From Elusimicrobia bacterium GWB2_63_16 (GTDB lineage Bacteria > Elusimicrobiota > Elusimicrobia > Elusimicrobiales > UBA9959), in NCBI GenBank assembly GCA_001799715.1, contig MGTZ01000042.1, forward strand, positions 20,501 through 54,226: a stretch of 33,726 nucleotides of DNA, in the 5' to 3' direction. The notes under the pieces are model-generated. The model saw only the letters and a list, made by a program, of their open reading frames with translations. It ran no database searches and was not told where the DNA came from. The translations under genes were made by a program, and so were the position numbers. Positions 14,946 through 23,533 of the stretch are shown here, one piece after another. Within the stretch, counting starts at the first letter, position 1. The number at the start of each line of letters is the position of its first letter.

Positions 14946-16559
14946 TTATTCGGCGTCCACCCAGATGCGCCCGGGGAGCTGCGCGCCGCCGAAGCCCTTG
15001 GTGCCCACGGGCGCCTCGGAGGCCAGGCAGCCGGAGATGAAGGCGCGGGCCTTCACGAGTTCATGCATGGGGTTGATCAGGATAGCCTTGCTCTTGCCCT
15101 TCTTGAAGTCCACGTGGTCCTTCTTTACGATGTACTTGGAGTTCAGCTGGCCGGAGTAATCGTTGTAGATGATCTCGACGTGGCAGTCCAGGTAGTCCCG
15201 GGACAGGGGCTTGAGCCACATGCGCGCCTCGTCGAGCGAGACCTTGAAGTCCGTGCTCTCCACGTACTCTATGCGGTCGCGGAAATCCTCGGAGAGGTCC
15301 AGGTAGACGTTGGGGTCGCAGTAGTTCTTGTCGGGGGTGAAGGCCTCGAAGAGCCGTTCGCGCAGCACCTTGGCCAGGCGGGCGCCTATCTTGCCGCCGG
15401 TGGAGTTGACGTAGTCCTCCTGCTGTTCGTCGCTGGCATCGTGGGCGCTGCCCAGCACGTGCGAGCCGGCGGTCTCGATGCCGCCTATCAGCGCGGCCCT
15501 GAAGCCGCCGCGCACGTAGCCGTAGAGCATGATGCCGTGGAAGTGGTACCAGGCGCCGTACTTGTCGCCCTTGCCCTGGTAGAAATTGCTGATGCCGGCC
15601 AGCTTGCGGGTGACGGCCAGTTTGTCGCGGTCCGGGTGGCGCCAGTTATCGCCCAGGATGTTCTCGATGGTCAGGATGGCCAGGTAGACGTCGCCGCCAG
15701 CCAGGCGGTAGCTGGCGCGGAACAGCTGGTCCATCGTCACGGAGCCTTCCTCGCGGGAGAGGATGAAATTGATCAGCTCCACTTCGGTGCCGGTCTTGAA
15801 GTGCCTGGAGGTCACGCCGGAGGCCAGCGCGGTCAGCAGCTTGGTGAAGGTCAGCGGGATGACTTCCCCCTTCTCGCGGCAGTACTGCATGAACTCGGGG
15901 CTCCACTCATGCGGCAGGCCGAAGGAGGGCTGCAGGCCGCGTTCGCGCTCCTCCACGATGATCTGCTGGTACATCTTGAGCATCTCTTTCTTGCGGAAGG
16001 GGTTGATGCGGCCCTCGATGTGCAGCTTGGAGTTGCGCAGCTGCACCAGCAGGCGCTGCTTTTCGTCCTCGGGGATGTCGAGGGCCAGGATGTCGGCCTC
16101 GGTGGGCATGGCCACCGGCGGGTCCTGCACCACCGGGTTCTGGTCGCTGTAGGTGCCGCCGGCGGGGTTGCCGTTGTCCTCGGCGATGCCGAACAGCACC
16201 TGGAAGAGGACCTTGGGCAGGTTCTTGGTATACACCGCCAGGGCCACGTCGCTCTGCAGGTCGTGGCGCTGGTAGGCGGCCTGCCTGTACTGGCGGGCGA
16301 AATCTATGGTGCCGTCTATGCCGGGGATCTCTATCTTGCCGCCGATGATGTGGATCTTCTCGCCCTGGCGCGAGGGGCGCTGCAGCAGGGGATCGTAGGA
16401 ATTGACGTCCAGGTAATAGTTCCCGCGCCTTACGGGCTGGGCGTCGGCGGAAATCTTCGAGGAGGCTTTGAGCTGCTGCACGTCCGGATACTCTAGCTGC
16501 TGGGCGCCGGCGGGCAGCGCGGCGAGGCAGGCGGTCAGGGCGAATAGGGCTTTTTTCAT
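14946..16559 (-). CDS. Large secreted protein of unknown function
   Basis: A 537-residue protein with a signal peptide (MKKALFALTACLAALPAGA, cleavage predicted after Ala19). The LTAC at residues 8-11 fits a lipobox, but the hydrophobic stretch before it is too short, so a soluble periplasmic or secreted fate is more likely. The mature protein is mixed alpha/beta with few cysteines; distinctive segments are GKIEIPGIDGTIDFARQYR, a NPFRKKEMLKMYQQI helix, ILGDNWRHPDRDK, and YGAWYHFHGIMLYGYVRGG followed by a C-terminal part near YNDYSGQLNSKYIV. I recognise no family. It is monocistronic, with GGAG upstream of the ATG, and divergent from a glycosyltransferase gene. It could be lineage-specific; no function is offered. 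Confidence 0.8.
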   Translation of the reverse strand: MKKALFALTACLAALPAGAQQLEYPDVQQLKASSKISADAQPVRRGNYYLDVNSYDPLLQRPSRQGEKIHIIGGKIEIPGIDGTIDFARQYRQAAYQRHDLQSDVALAVYTKNLPKVLFQVLFGIAEDNGNPAGGTYSDQNPVVQDPPVAMPTEADILALDIPEDEKQRLLVQLRNSKLHIEGRINPFRKKEMLKMYQQIIVEERERGLQPSFGLPHEWSPEFMQYCREKGEVIPLTFTKLLTALASGVTSRHFKTGTEVELINFILSREEGSVTMDQLFRASYRLAGGDVYLAILTIENILGDNWRHPDRDKLAVTRKLAGISNFYQGKGDKYGAWYHFHGIMLYGYVRGGFRAALIGGIETAGSHVLGSAHDASDEQQEDYVNSTGGKIGARLAKVLRERLFEAFTPDKNYCDPNVYLDLSEDFRDRIEYVESTDFKVSLDEARMWLKPLSRDYLDCHVEIIYNDYSGQLNSKYIVKKDHVDFKKGKSKAILINPMHELVKARAFISGCLASEAPVGTKGFGGAQLPGRIWVDAE

Positions 16560-16588
16560 CAGTTTCTCCGTTGGTTACGGCTCGATAT

Positions 16589-16596
16589 ACTATAAT
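16589..16596. promoter_or_regulatory. Overlapping divergent -10 boxes
   Basis: ACTATAAT at 16589-16596 contains TATAAT on the plus strand (16591-16596) and TATAGT on the minus strand (16589-16594). It lies between the secreted-protein gene (-) and the glycosyltransferase (+). Both directions have room for a leader, and the minus-strand gene has GGAG before its ATG. A competing pair of back-to-back promoters is plausible. Confidence 0.4.
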
Positions 16597-16677
16597 TTAA
16601 CAGAAGGACGGGCCTTTGTAATGCGCATAAAGGCCCAGGCGCGGCCGGTATTTGGACCTAGGCCGCTCATAGGCCCC

Positions 16678-17814
16678 ATGACCGACAAACTTAAAATACT
16701 GCACGTTACCGAGAGCTTCGGCTGGTCCGGAGGGGCCGCCCAGGCCCTTTACCTGGCCCGCGGCCTGCGCGAACTGGGCCATGACTGCTATTTCGCCTGC
16801 CCGCTGGGCGGCGACCTGGGCCGCAAGGCCGCCGCCGACGGCTTTCCGGTGCGCCACTTCCAGCCCCGCCGCGACTACGACCTGAAGACCGCCAGGAGCC
16901 TGGCCCGCCTGCTGGACGAACTGAGGCCGGACGTGATGCAGGCCCACCATCCCAAGGCGCACGCCATGGGGCTGATAGCCAAGTTCCTGGCCAGTCACAA
17001 ACCGTTGTTCATCTTCACCCGCCGCGTCTCACACCCCATCGTCAAAGGCTTTTTCGCCAAACTCAAATATACCAGCCGGCTGATAGACGGCGTGATAGCC
17101 GTGGCCGGCTCGGTGCGGGACATTCTGACGGCTTACGGCGTGGCCCCGGAGCGGGTGCGCGTGATCTACAGCGGCACGGACCCGGCCCGCTTCTCCCCCC
17201 GCCCTCCAGACGAGGGCATAGCCCGGGAGCTGGCCCTGCCGCCGGGCCTGCCGGTGGTGATGCTGGTGGGCAATTTCAGCGCTCATAAGGGCCAGCACGT
17301 GCTGGTGAAGGCGGCCGCCCTGCTGAAGGCTCGCGGCCTGGATTTCATACTGGTGTTCGCCGGGCGCGGCACGGATTCCGCGGAATTGAAGGCGATGTAC
17401 GCCGCCGCCGGTCTGGACCCGCGGAAGGGCCGCTTCCTGGGTCTGCGCGACGATGTGGAGCGCCTGCTCTCCGTGGCCTCGGTCAGCGTGAACGCGGCCG
17501 TGAAGGGCGAGGCGCTGAGCGGCAGCGTCCGCGAGTCGCTGGCCATGGGCGTGCCGGCGGTGGCCAGCGATATTTCCGGGAATTCCGAGATCGTGAAGGA
17601 GGGCGCTACCGGCCTGCTGTTCCCTCCCGGCGACCACCTCGCCATGGCGGACCGCCTGGAGGCCGTGCTGAAGGACCCGTCCTTGCGCGCGCGCTTCTCC
17701 GCTGAGTCCGTCTCGCTGGTGCGAGGCGCTTTCACCACGGCCATCATGGCCCGGCGCACGCTGGATTATTACCTGGAATTGCTGGCCCGCAGGAAAAGCG
17801 GGGCCGCGGACTAG
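16678..17814 (+). CDS. GT4-type glycosyltransferase
   Basis: A 378-residue GT-B-fold glycosyltransferase of family 4. The N-terminal domain starts KILHVTESFGWSGGAAQAL with the Gly-rich donor/acceptor loop. The C-terminal domain has VVMLVGNFSAHKGQHVLV and the EALSGSVRESLAMGVP-x-VASDISGNSEIV motif, with the ExxxxxxxE arrangement that binds the nucleotide sugar. It would add a sugar to a lipid or polysaccharide precursor on the cytoplasmic side of the membrane. I chose the ATG at 16678 because family N-termini begin right there. An in-frame ATG at 16621 would add 19 residues and has AGAAGGA upstream at a rather long spacing, so it remains possible. It stands alone, not in a polysaccharide cluster. 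Confidence 0.88.
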   Translation: MTDKLKILHVTESFGWSGGAAQALYLARGLRELGHDCYFACPLGGDLGRKAAADGFPVRHFQPRRDYDLKTARSLARLLDELRPDVMQAHHPKAHAMGLIAKFLASHKPLFIFTRRVSHPIVKGFFAKLKYTSRLIDGVIAVAGSVRDILTAYGVAPERVRVIYSGTDPARFSPRPPDEGIARELALPPGLPVVMLVGNFSAHKGQHVLVKAAALLKARGLDFILVFAGRGTDSAELKAMYAAAGLDPRKGRFLGLRDDVERLLSVASVSVNAAVKGEALSGSVRESLAMGVPAVASDISGNSEIVKEGATGLLFPPGDHLAMADRLEAVLKDPSLRARFSAESVSLVRGAFTTAIMARRTLDYYLELLARRKSGAAD

Positions 17815-17840
17815 CCGGTCAGGTCGCGCGTAGAAAATAA

Positions 17841-17876
17841 AAAACCGCGGCGCCTCTTAAGGGGCGCCGCGGTTTT
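17841..17876. terminator. Bidirectional intrinsic terminator
   Basis: A perfect 14-bp stem (AAAACCGCGGCGCC at 17841-17854 with its complement at 17863-17876) flanked by A-rich and T-rich tracts. It lies between the convergent glycosyltransferase and mgtE genes, five bases after the mgtE stop. Confidence 0.95.
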
Positions 17877-17881
17877 AGCTT

Positions 17882-19195
17882 TTATACGAGTTTTCCCTGC
17901 AGCAGCCAGGCGGTGCTGAGGAAGGCGAAGAAGCCGACCACGTCGGTGACGGTGGTCAGGAAGATGCCGGAGGAATGGGCGGGGTCGTAGCCGAGGCGCT
18001 TCATCGCGAGCGGTATCATGGCCCCGGACGCGCCGGCCGCCACCATGTTGACCACCATCGCGATGCCGACTACGAGGCCGAGCCAGGGGTTGCCTTTCCA
18101 GAGCAGGGCCGCGGCCGCGGTGATAAGCCCGGTGGCCGTGCCGTTGACCAGGCCAACGAAAAGTTCGGTCTTGACCAGCTGCCAGGCGTTGTGGGACGCC
18201 ACCTCGCGCATCAGCATGCCGCGGATCACCACGGCCAGCGTCTGCGTGCCGGCGTTGCCGCCCTGCCCGGCGATGATGGGCAGGAAGACGGCCAGCACGG
18301 CCACGCGGGCGATGAAATCCTCGAACAGCGCCACCACGGAGCCGGCCAGGAAGGCCGTGGCCAAATTCACCGTCAGCCACGGCAAACGGCGGGTGATCTT
18401 GAACCAGGCCGGGGAGAAGGCGCGCTCTTCGGCGCTGCCGCCGAAGAGCAGCTGCAGGTCCTCGGTGGCTTCCTCCTCTGTGGAGGCTATGATGTTCTTG
18501 GTATTGACGATGCCGATCAGGCGGCCGTTCTCGTCGGTGACGGGCACCGCCAGATAGTGGCGCCGCGCCGCCAGGGCCACCAGTTCCTCTCGGTCCGTGA
18601 ACGGCGAAACCTTCACCACGTCCCGGATCATGATCTCCGCCACGCCGGTCTCAGGAGAGGCCAGCAGCAGATCGCGCATGTTCAGCACTCCGGAGAGGGA
18701 GTTGTTGAGGTCCACGACGTAGCAGTAGGTGGCGGCCGGCAGCTGCTTTTTTGCCATCTGGCGGAGGCGGGCCACCACCTCGCGCACTTTGGAATTATCC
18801 CTGAAAGCCAGGAAGTCGGTATGCATCATGCGGCCGGCGCTCTCGCGCGGGTAGGCCAGGATCTCGGAGACGTCCTTGGAGAACTCCTGGTTGAGCAGCG
18901 GGATGACGGCCTTGGAAAAATCGGGGCTGAGGCGCCGGAAGATGTCGGCCGCCTGGTATTTCCCGATGCGGTGCAGCACCTCGGCCGCTTCGCCCAGGGA
19001 CAGTTCGGAGAGGATGGCCGCCGCTTCCTGCGGGGGCAGGTTCTCCATGGCCTGCGCGGCCACCGAGGGCGGCAGGTCCTTGATCAACTGCGCCGCGTCG
19101 CGCGGCGGCAGCGTTTCGAGCGCCTGCGCGGCCCGCACCGGGTCGGTCTGTATGAAACTTTTTACAAGTTCTATGGCGGCTTCTTTCTTTTTCAT
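17882..19195 (-). CDS. mgtE: MgtE magnesium transporter
   Basis: A 437-residue protein with the complete MgtE layout: an N-terminal superhelical domain of repeated 'LPP.eAA.il' units (about 20-125), a CBS pair (about 130-255, MMHTDFLAF to GIVNTKNII), a plug helix, and five transmembrane segments (about 280-437). The pore region has PIIAGQGGNAGTQTLAVVIRG and the conserved acidic DPAHSSGIFLTTVTDVVGF. It conducts Mg2+ into the cell as a homodimer and is gated by Mg2+ bound between the N and CBS domains. It starts one base after the tsaC stop, so it is co-transcribed with tsaC. No separate Mg2+-sensing riboswitch space exists upstream. Confidence 0.96.
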   Translation of the reverse strand: MKKKEAAIELVKSFIQTDPVRAAQALETLPPRDAAQLIKDLPPSVAAQAMENLPPQEAAAILSELSLGEAAEVLHRIGKYQAADIFRRLSPDFSKAVIPLLNQEFSKDVSEILAYPRESAGRMMHTDFLAFRDNSKVREVVARLRQMAKKQLPAATYCYVVDLNNSLSGVLNMRDLLLASPETGVAEIMIRDVVKVSPFTDREELVALAARRHYLAVPVTDENGRLIGIVNTKNIIASTEEEATEDLQLLFGGSAEERAFSPAWFKITRRLPWLTVNLATAFLAGSVVALFEDFIARVAVLAVFLPIIAGQGGNAGTQTLAVVIRGMLMREVASHNAWQLVKTELFVGLVNGTATGLITAAAALLWKGNPWLGLVVGIAMVVNMVAAGASGAMIPLAMKRLGYDPAHSSGIFLTTVTDVVGFFAFLSTAWLLQGKLV

Positions 19196-19196
19196 G

Positions 19197-20153
19197 TTAA
19201 GCGGAGGCCCGGCGCAGCCGGTCCATGATGGCCCGGCCCAGGCCGTGCTGCGGCACTTTTTCCGCGTAGATGACGCGGGCGCCGGAGCGTTCCAGGGCGT
19301 GCAGCGCCCCGAACAGCCCGGCTGCGGCCTCCCGCAGGTCTCCCGACGGTGAAAGTACTTTTACGGCGGCCCACTTGCCCGCCGGCCTGCCGGTGAAGGC
19401 CAGGTAGGCCGCGCTCGCGGAGGGCCTCACGGCGGCCCCGGGGGTTATCAGCCTGAGTTTCACCTGCGGGGCGTAATGTTTTTTGAGGCAGCCGGGGGCG
19501 GCCGGCCCGGCGGCGCGCCGCGACGGGGCGGACACCGGTCCCGCTACCGCTTCTATCTCCTCCAGCGGCAGACCGCCGGGCCGCAGCAGTACCGGGACGC
19601 CGCGCGCGAAGGTTATGATCGTGGATTCCACCCCTATGCGGGTCTTTCCCCCGTCGAGGATGATATCGGGGCCGCCGTCCAATTGCGTTTTTACGTGCGC
19701 GGCGGTGGTGGGGCTCAATGCCCCGAAACGGTTGGCGCTGGGCGCGGCCACCGGCCGGCCCGCGGCCTTTATCAGGGCGAGCGCGTGCCTGCCGGCGGGC
19801 ACCCTTACGGCGACGGTCCCGAGCCCCGCCGTGACGATATCCGGCACCGCTTTGGCCTTGGGCAGCACCAGGGTCAGCGGCCCCGGCCAGAACTTCTTCA
19901 TCAGCCTTTCGGCGGCCGGCGGCACCGACGAGAAAAGTTTTTTGGCCCTGGCGGCCGAGCACTCGTGCAGGATGAGCGGGTCGAAGTGGGGCCGGCCCTT
20001 GATCTCGAAGATCCGGGCGCAGGCGACGGGGTCGAGGCCGTCGGCGCCGAGCCCGTAGACGGTCTCCGTCGGAAAAGCTACCACGCCGCCCCGTTTGAGG
20101 GCGGCGGCGGCTTTCCTGATGCCGGCTTTTCCGGCTTTGAGTATTTCGGTCAT
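19197..20153 (-). CDS. tsaC: L-threonylcarbamoyladenylate synthase (Sua5/TsaC type)
   Basis: A 318-residue protein: a YrdC-like domain (about 10-200) plus a Sua5-type C-terminal domain (about 205-318), so it is the long TsaC2/Sua5 form. Markers are FPTETVYGLG (27-36), KGRP (52-55), WPGPLTLVL, PSANRFGALSPTTAAHV and the linker CLKKHYAPQ. It makes threonylcarbamoyl-AMP from threonine, bicarbonate and ATP, the first step of the universal t6A37 tRNA modification. It heads a two-gene operon with mgtE. TGCTAAAAT (20166-20174 on the minus strand) lies 12 bases before its ATG, and no ribosome binding site is evident. tsaB, tsaD and tsaE are not in the window. Confidence 0.95.
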   Translation of the reverse strand: MTEILKAGKAGIRKAAAALKRGGVVAFPTETVYGLGADGLDPVACARIFEIKGRPHFDPLILHECSAARAKKLFSSVPPAAERLMKKFWPGPLTLVLPKAKAVPDIVTAGLGTVAVRVPAGRHALALIKAAGRPVAAPSANRFGALSPTTAAHVKTQLDGGPDIILDGGKTRIGVESTIITFARGVPVLLRPGGLPLEEIEAVAGPVSAPSRRAAGPAAPGCLKKHYAPQVKLRLITPGAAVRPSASAAYLAFTGRPAGKWAAVKVLSPSGDLREAAAGLFGALHALERSGARVIYAEKVPQHGLGRAIMDRLRRASA

Positions 20154-20165
20154 GGGGCGGATTAG

Positions 20166-20174
20166 ATTTTAGCA
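20166..20174 (-). promoter_or_regulatory. Candidate extended -10 of the tsaC-mgtE operon
   Basis: TGCTAAAAT on the minus strand: a TGn extension plus a -10 hexamer close to consensus, 12 bases upstream of the tsaC ATG. The space before the start codon (CTAATCCGCCCC) has no ribosome binding site. Confidence 0.45.
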
Positions 20175-20201
20175 ATTTCGGCGGTCCGCCCGGCGCCGGG
20201 G

Positions 20202-23200
20202 CTATTCGCCGGCGGGCGGGTTACAGTGTCCGGGCAGGCCGTCGATGATCTGGCGGCAGCGCAGTTCGGATTCCTTAAGCGGCGTGATGTCTGTCCACGA
20301 GCCGGTGATCTCGCCGGCCGCTTCCGGCCCGGCCTTGAGCTGGCTGTGTACCCAGACATAGCCCTTGCCGTCCTTGCGCCGCACGCGGAAATCCTGTGAT
20401 AGCGAGCCTTTGGCGAAGATCTGCTGCTTCTCGGCCAGCACCCACTCCTTGTCTTCCGGGTGCACCGTGCTCTCGAACCAGCCGGGCGCCAGCATCTCCG
20501 CCGGCTCGTGGCCGGTCACCAGGTTGGAGTTGCCGCTGACCCACTGGGTTATGAAGCGGTCTTTGACTTTGCGCAGCGTGAACAGGATTATCGACGTGGC
20601 TTCCATCACGTGGGTCAGGTGGTCGGCCGTGCGCTCCAGCGCCGCCTGCGCGGCGGCGCGCTTCTCTTCGGCTGAGATGGCCTCTATGGCCAGGCCCGTC
20701 TCGGCCTGTATCGCCGCCAGCATTTTTAGTTCCTCGTCGGTGAAGGCGTACTTGTCAGCGCTGTAGAGGTTGAGGATGTTAGTTAGCTTGTCGCCGTCGT
20801 AGAGCGGTATCGCGGCCGAGGAGGCGTAGCCCATCTCCAGCGCTTTCTCCCGCCACGGCTCCATGCGCGGGTCGGCCGCGATGTCCTGGCACGCCGAGAT
20901 GCGGCCGGTCCTGGCGGCTTCTCCCGTAGGCCCCTTTGAGGCTGGACCTTCGGTCATGAAGATCTTTATCGGGTTCAGGTAATCCTTGGCGTCCCCGGCC
21001 GAGCAGAGCGGCAGCACGCGGCCTGTGTCCTTGTCCGGGTAGCCTACCCAGGCCATCTTGAAGCCCCCTGCCACTACGGCAATGTCGCAGATCCGCTCCA
21101 GCAGCTGCTTGCGGTCCTTTATCAGCGAGGCCGCCTGGTTGATCTGGGCCAGCATAGTGTAGAGGCGCAGGTTCTTGGCGAGGTCCCGGTTGAGCTCCTC
21201 GCCGCGCAGCTCGGCTTCTTTCCTGGGCGTGATATCGAAGAAGGTGGTGGCGAACTGGCCCCGGCGCGGGCTGAAGGCGCTGACCTCGAACCATTTCCCC
21301 AGTTCCTCGGCGCGGCTCTCGAAATGTATGAGCTTGCCGGTCAGGGCCACGTCGGCGTACTTCTCTATCCAGCCCCGCTCCGTTTTTGGCAGGACCTCAA
21401 GCACGCGCTTGCCCAGGACGCTGGCGCGCTTTAGCCCGGTAAGGCGCTCGAAAGCCGGGTTCACCTCGAGGAAGCGGTAATCCACCGGGCGGTTCTTTTC
21501 GTCGTAAATTATCTCGTGGCAGGCGAAACCTTCGTCCATGGTCTCGAACAGGTGCTTGTAGGACTCCTGGCTCTCGCGCAGCGCGGTCTCGGCGGCGGCC
21601 TTGTCCGTGCTGTCCATGATCAACCCCTCCAGGGCCTCCACCTTGCCGTTCTCTCCGGCGATGCCCGCGCCCTGCTCCCAGACCGTGCGTACCTGCCCGT
21701 CCCTGCGGCGGATGCGGTATAGCAGGCGGAAGGGCCGGCGCGCGCCGACGGCTTTCTGCACTTCCCTCCAGACCATGTCACGGTCCGCAGGGATTATCAG
21801 GTCGCTGTATCTCAGCGCGTTGTCCCCGGTGAGTTCCGAAGCCTTATACCCGGTGAGGGGCTCGCAGCCCGGGCTGACGAATTCCAGCGTCCATTCGGGG
21901 TCGTTCTTGCAGCGGTAGGCCATGCCGGGCAGGTTGCTCATTATTCCGGCCAGCTTGCGCTCCTTCTCCTTAAGCTCCGCCTCCAGGCGGCGCCGTTCCG
22001 TAACGTCGCGGCAGATGAAATAGACCAGGTCCCGGCCGTCCTGGCGTACGCCGGTGGCGCTGACCTCTATGCGGAAACGCTCGCCGTTCTTCTTCATGTG
22101 CGTGACTTCGTAAATAGCGCTCTCTCCGGCCGCCAGCGCTTTGTATCGCGCGTAAAACCGCTGGATGTCCTCCGGCGGTATCATGTCCTCCGGGTGCAGC
22201 TTCAGCATCTCCTCCTCGGAGTAGCCGTAGGTCTCGCAGGTCTTGCGGTTCACCATCAGCAGGGAGTGCTTCTCCGGGTCGGACAGGAGTATCATGTCAT
22301 TGGCCCGGTCGGTCAGCGTCTCGAGGTTGATGCGGTATTTTTCCTTCTCGGATTCTATCTCCAGCAGGCTGCGGGTGTAGGCCGAGGCCTGGAGGCGGAA
22401 GAGCAGGTAGGCGGTGACGGCGGCGGCCAGGAGCATGGCCAGCGTGAAGAGCAGGATGAGCGCCGACGCCTGCCCTGCATCGGCCAGGATCTCCTTCCAG
22501 TCCATCTTAACCACGATGCCCCAGTCGGAGTCCGGGATCATGCCCAGCGAGGCCAGCACCGTCTCGCCGCGGTAGTCCTTGGCGAAGACGACCCCAGTCT
22601 CTCCGCTCAGGGCCTTGGTCATGGGCATGTCCAGCGCGGACATCGGGTAGCGAAGACGCAGCGGGGTGGTCTTGTCGTAGCGGAATTCGTTGAGGGCTAC
22701 CGCGGTATCCCCCTCCCTGCGGCCCAGCGTTATCTCGCCGGTGGCGCTGTTGGTGGGCCACTGCGAGATCATCGGGTAGAGGTATTCGGCGGGGGCTACC
22801 TTGAGCACCAGGAACAGCCTTTTGCCGTTGGCGGCGGCGGCCCTGCCAGCCACGTCGAGATGCGGCTTGCCGTCAGGCCCAAGGTAGAAATCTCCCAGCT
22901 CTACCTTGCCCGACGCGGCCGACTTGGCGATCAGATCCCTGGTCTCCTGTTCCAGCCGTTTCGGTGCGTTTCCCGCGGAGATCAGGATCCTGCCGTCGGG
23001 CCAGGCCAGCATCGCGGAGGTGTAGCGGTTATATTTGAGGTAAACCCGCAGGCGCGAGCGCATCCAGGCCTGGAGTTCCTTGTCGTCCGGGCTCAGCGCC
23101 AGGCGGTTGAAGAAGACCGAGAGGACTGGGGTGTCGAGCAGCGAATTGGTGTCGTTTATGCGGTCGGACCGCCAGAATACGATCTGGTCGGTTTTCAACT

Positions 23201-23366
23201 GCCGGATGGAAGACAGCAGTTCGGACGCGTCCTTGCGTATGGCTTTCTGGAAATGGTGGTGATAGGCGAAGCCGCCCGTCAGTATGCAGGCCGCCGCGAC
23301 CGCAAAGATAACTGCCAGGCGCTTTTTTAGCCTGGCCAGTTCGCTGGAAAGATGAGGGTCTGACAA
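20202..23366 (-). CDS. Transmembrane multi-PAS/GAF sensor lacking an output domain
   Basis: A 1054-residue sensor: TM1 about 16-35, an extracytoplasmic Cache-like domain about 40-295, TM2 about 300-324, PAS1 about 345-458 (ends ICRDVTERRR), PAS2 about 470-590, PAS3 about 600-715 (ends FFDITPRKEAEL), GAF about 735-895, and PAS4 about 910-1035 (ends SWTDITPLKESEL). Such arrays normally feed a histidine kinase, GGDEF/EAL or similar module. Here translation ends 19 residues after PAS4 with RQIIDGLPGHCNPPAGE, which reads like the start of another PAS domain cut short. No HisKA, HATPase or GGDEF motif is seen in any frame, and tsaC begins 48 bases later. It may be a 3'-truncated gene. The start is TTG at 23366, with AGGGGG upstream; no ATG is usable near the N-terminus. 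Confidence 0.85.
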   Translation of the reverse strand: MSDPHLSSELARLKKRLAVIFAVAAACILTGGFAYHHHFQKAIRKDASELLSSIRQLKTDQIVFWRSDRINDTNSLLDTPVLSVFFNRLALSPDDKELQAWMRSRLRVYLKYNRYTSAMLAWPDGRILISAGNAPKRLEQETRDLIAKSAASGKVELGDFYLGPDGKPHLDVAGRAAAANGKRLFLVLKVAPAEYLYPMISQWPTNSATGEITLGRREGDTAVALNEFRYDKTTPLRLRYPMSALDMPMTKALSGETGVVFAKDYRGETVLASLGMIPDSDWGIVVKMDWKEILADAGQASALILLFTLAMLLAAAVTAYLLFRLQASAYTRSLLEIESEKEKYRINLETLTDRANDMILLSDPEKHSLLMVNRKTCETYGYSEEEMLKLHPEDMIPPEDIQRFYARYKALAAGESAIYEVTHMKKNGERFRIEVSATGVRQDGRDLVYFICRDVTERRRLEAELKEKERKLAGIMSNLPGMAYRCKNDPEWTLEFVSPGCEPLTGYKASELTGDNALRYSDLIIPADRDMVWREVQKAVGARRPFRLLYRIRRRDGQVRTVWEQGAGIAGENGKVEALEGLIMDSTDKAAAETALRESQESYKHLFETMDEGFACHEIIYDEKNRPVDYRFLEVNPAFERLTGLKRASVLGKRVLEVLPKTERGWIEKYADVALTGKLIHFESRAEELGKWFEVSAFSPRRGQFATTFFDITPRKEAELRGEELNRDLAKNLRLYTMLAQINQAASLIKDRKQLLERICDIAVVAGGFKMAWVGYPDKDTGRVLPLCSAGDAKDYLNPIKIFMTEGPASKGPTGEAARTGRISACQDIAADPRMEPWREKALEMGYASSAAIPLYDGDKLTNILNLYSADKYAFTDEELKMLAAIQAETGLAIEAISAEEKRAAAQAALERTADHLTHVMEATSIILFTLRKVKDRFITQWVSGNSNLVTGHEPAEMLAPGWFESTVHPEDKEWVLAEKQQIFAKGSLSQDFRVRRKDGKGYVWVHSQLKAGPEAAGEITGSWTDITPLKESELRCRQIIDGLPGHCNPPAGE

Positions 23367-23377
23367 TTTGCCCCCTG

Positions 23378-23402
23378 AAAAAATAGGCGGCCCGCGGCCG
23401 CC
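23378..23402 (-). terminator. Intrinsic terminator after tRNA-Ser
   Basis: A seven-bp stem (GGCGGCC at 23386-23392 with GGCCGCC at 23396-23402, three-base loop) followed on the minus strand by TATTTTTT. It lies 41 bases downstream of tRNA-Ser and just upstream of the sensor's TTG start. Confidence 0.75.
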
Positions 23403-23443
23403 TCCCCAAACCCTAAAACAAACACCCTGTACTGAAAAAACTA

Positions 23444-23533
23444 CGGAGAGGAAGGGATTCGAACCCTTGATACGGGTTTACCCCGTATGCCGGTTTAGCA
23501 AACCGGTGCCTTCAACCACTCGGCCACCTCTCC
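23444..23533 (-). tRNA. tRNA-Ser(GCU)
   Basis: On the minus strand the sequence folds as a class II tRNA. The acceptor stem pairs GGAGAGG with CCTCTCC, and the D-arm is GGCCGAGTGGTTGAAGGC. The anticodon loop TTGCTAA on the CCGGT/ACCGG stem gives anticodon GCT (serine, AGC/AGU codons). The long variable arm (ATACGGG...CCCGTAT) is typical of serine tRNAs, and the T-arm is GGGTTCGAATCCC. Discriminator base G is at 23444, and the 3' CCA is not encoded (GTAG follows). A second copy of its first 21 bases, with one mismatch, lies 110 bp upstream. Confidence 0.97.

Noticed and set aside
15063-16496. 477-residue frame opposite the secreted protein
   Set aside because: Val/Leu/Gly-rich shadow. The minus frame has signal peptide, ribosome binding site and terminator.
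16468-16677. N-terminal extension of the glycosyltransferase
   Set aside because: It overlaps the start of the divergent secreted-protein gene and the promoter region, and runs upstream of the family's usual N-terminus.
17882-20153. Mg2+-sensing (M-box) riboswitch for mgtE
   Set aside because: mgtE starts one base after tsaC, and tsaC has only 48 bases upstream, which is too short for an M-box.
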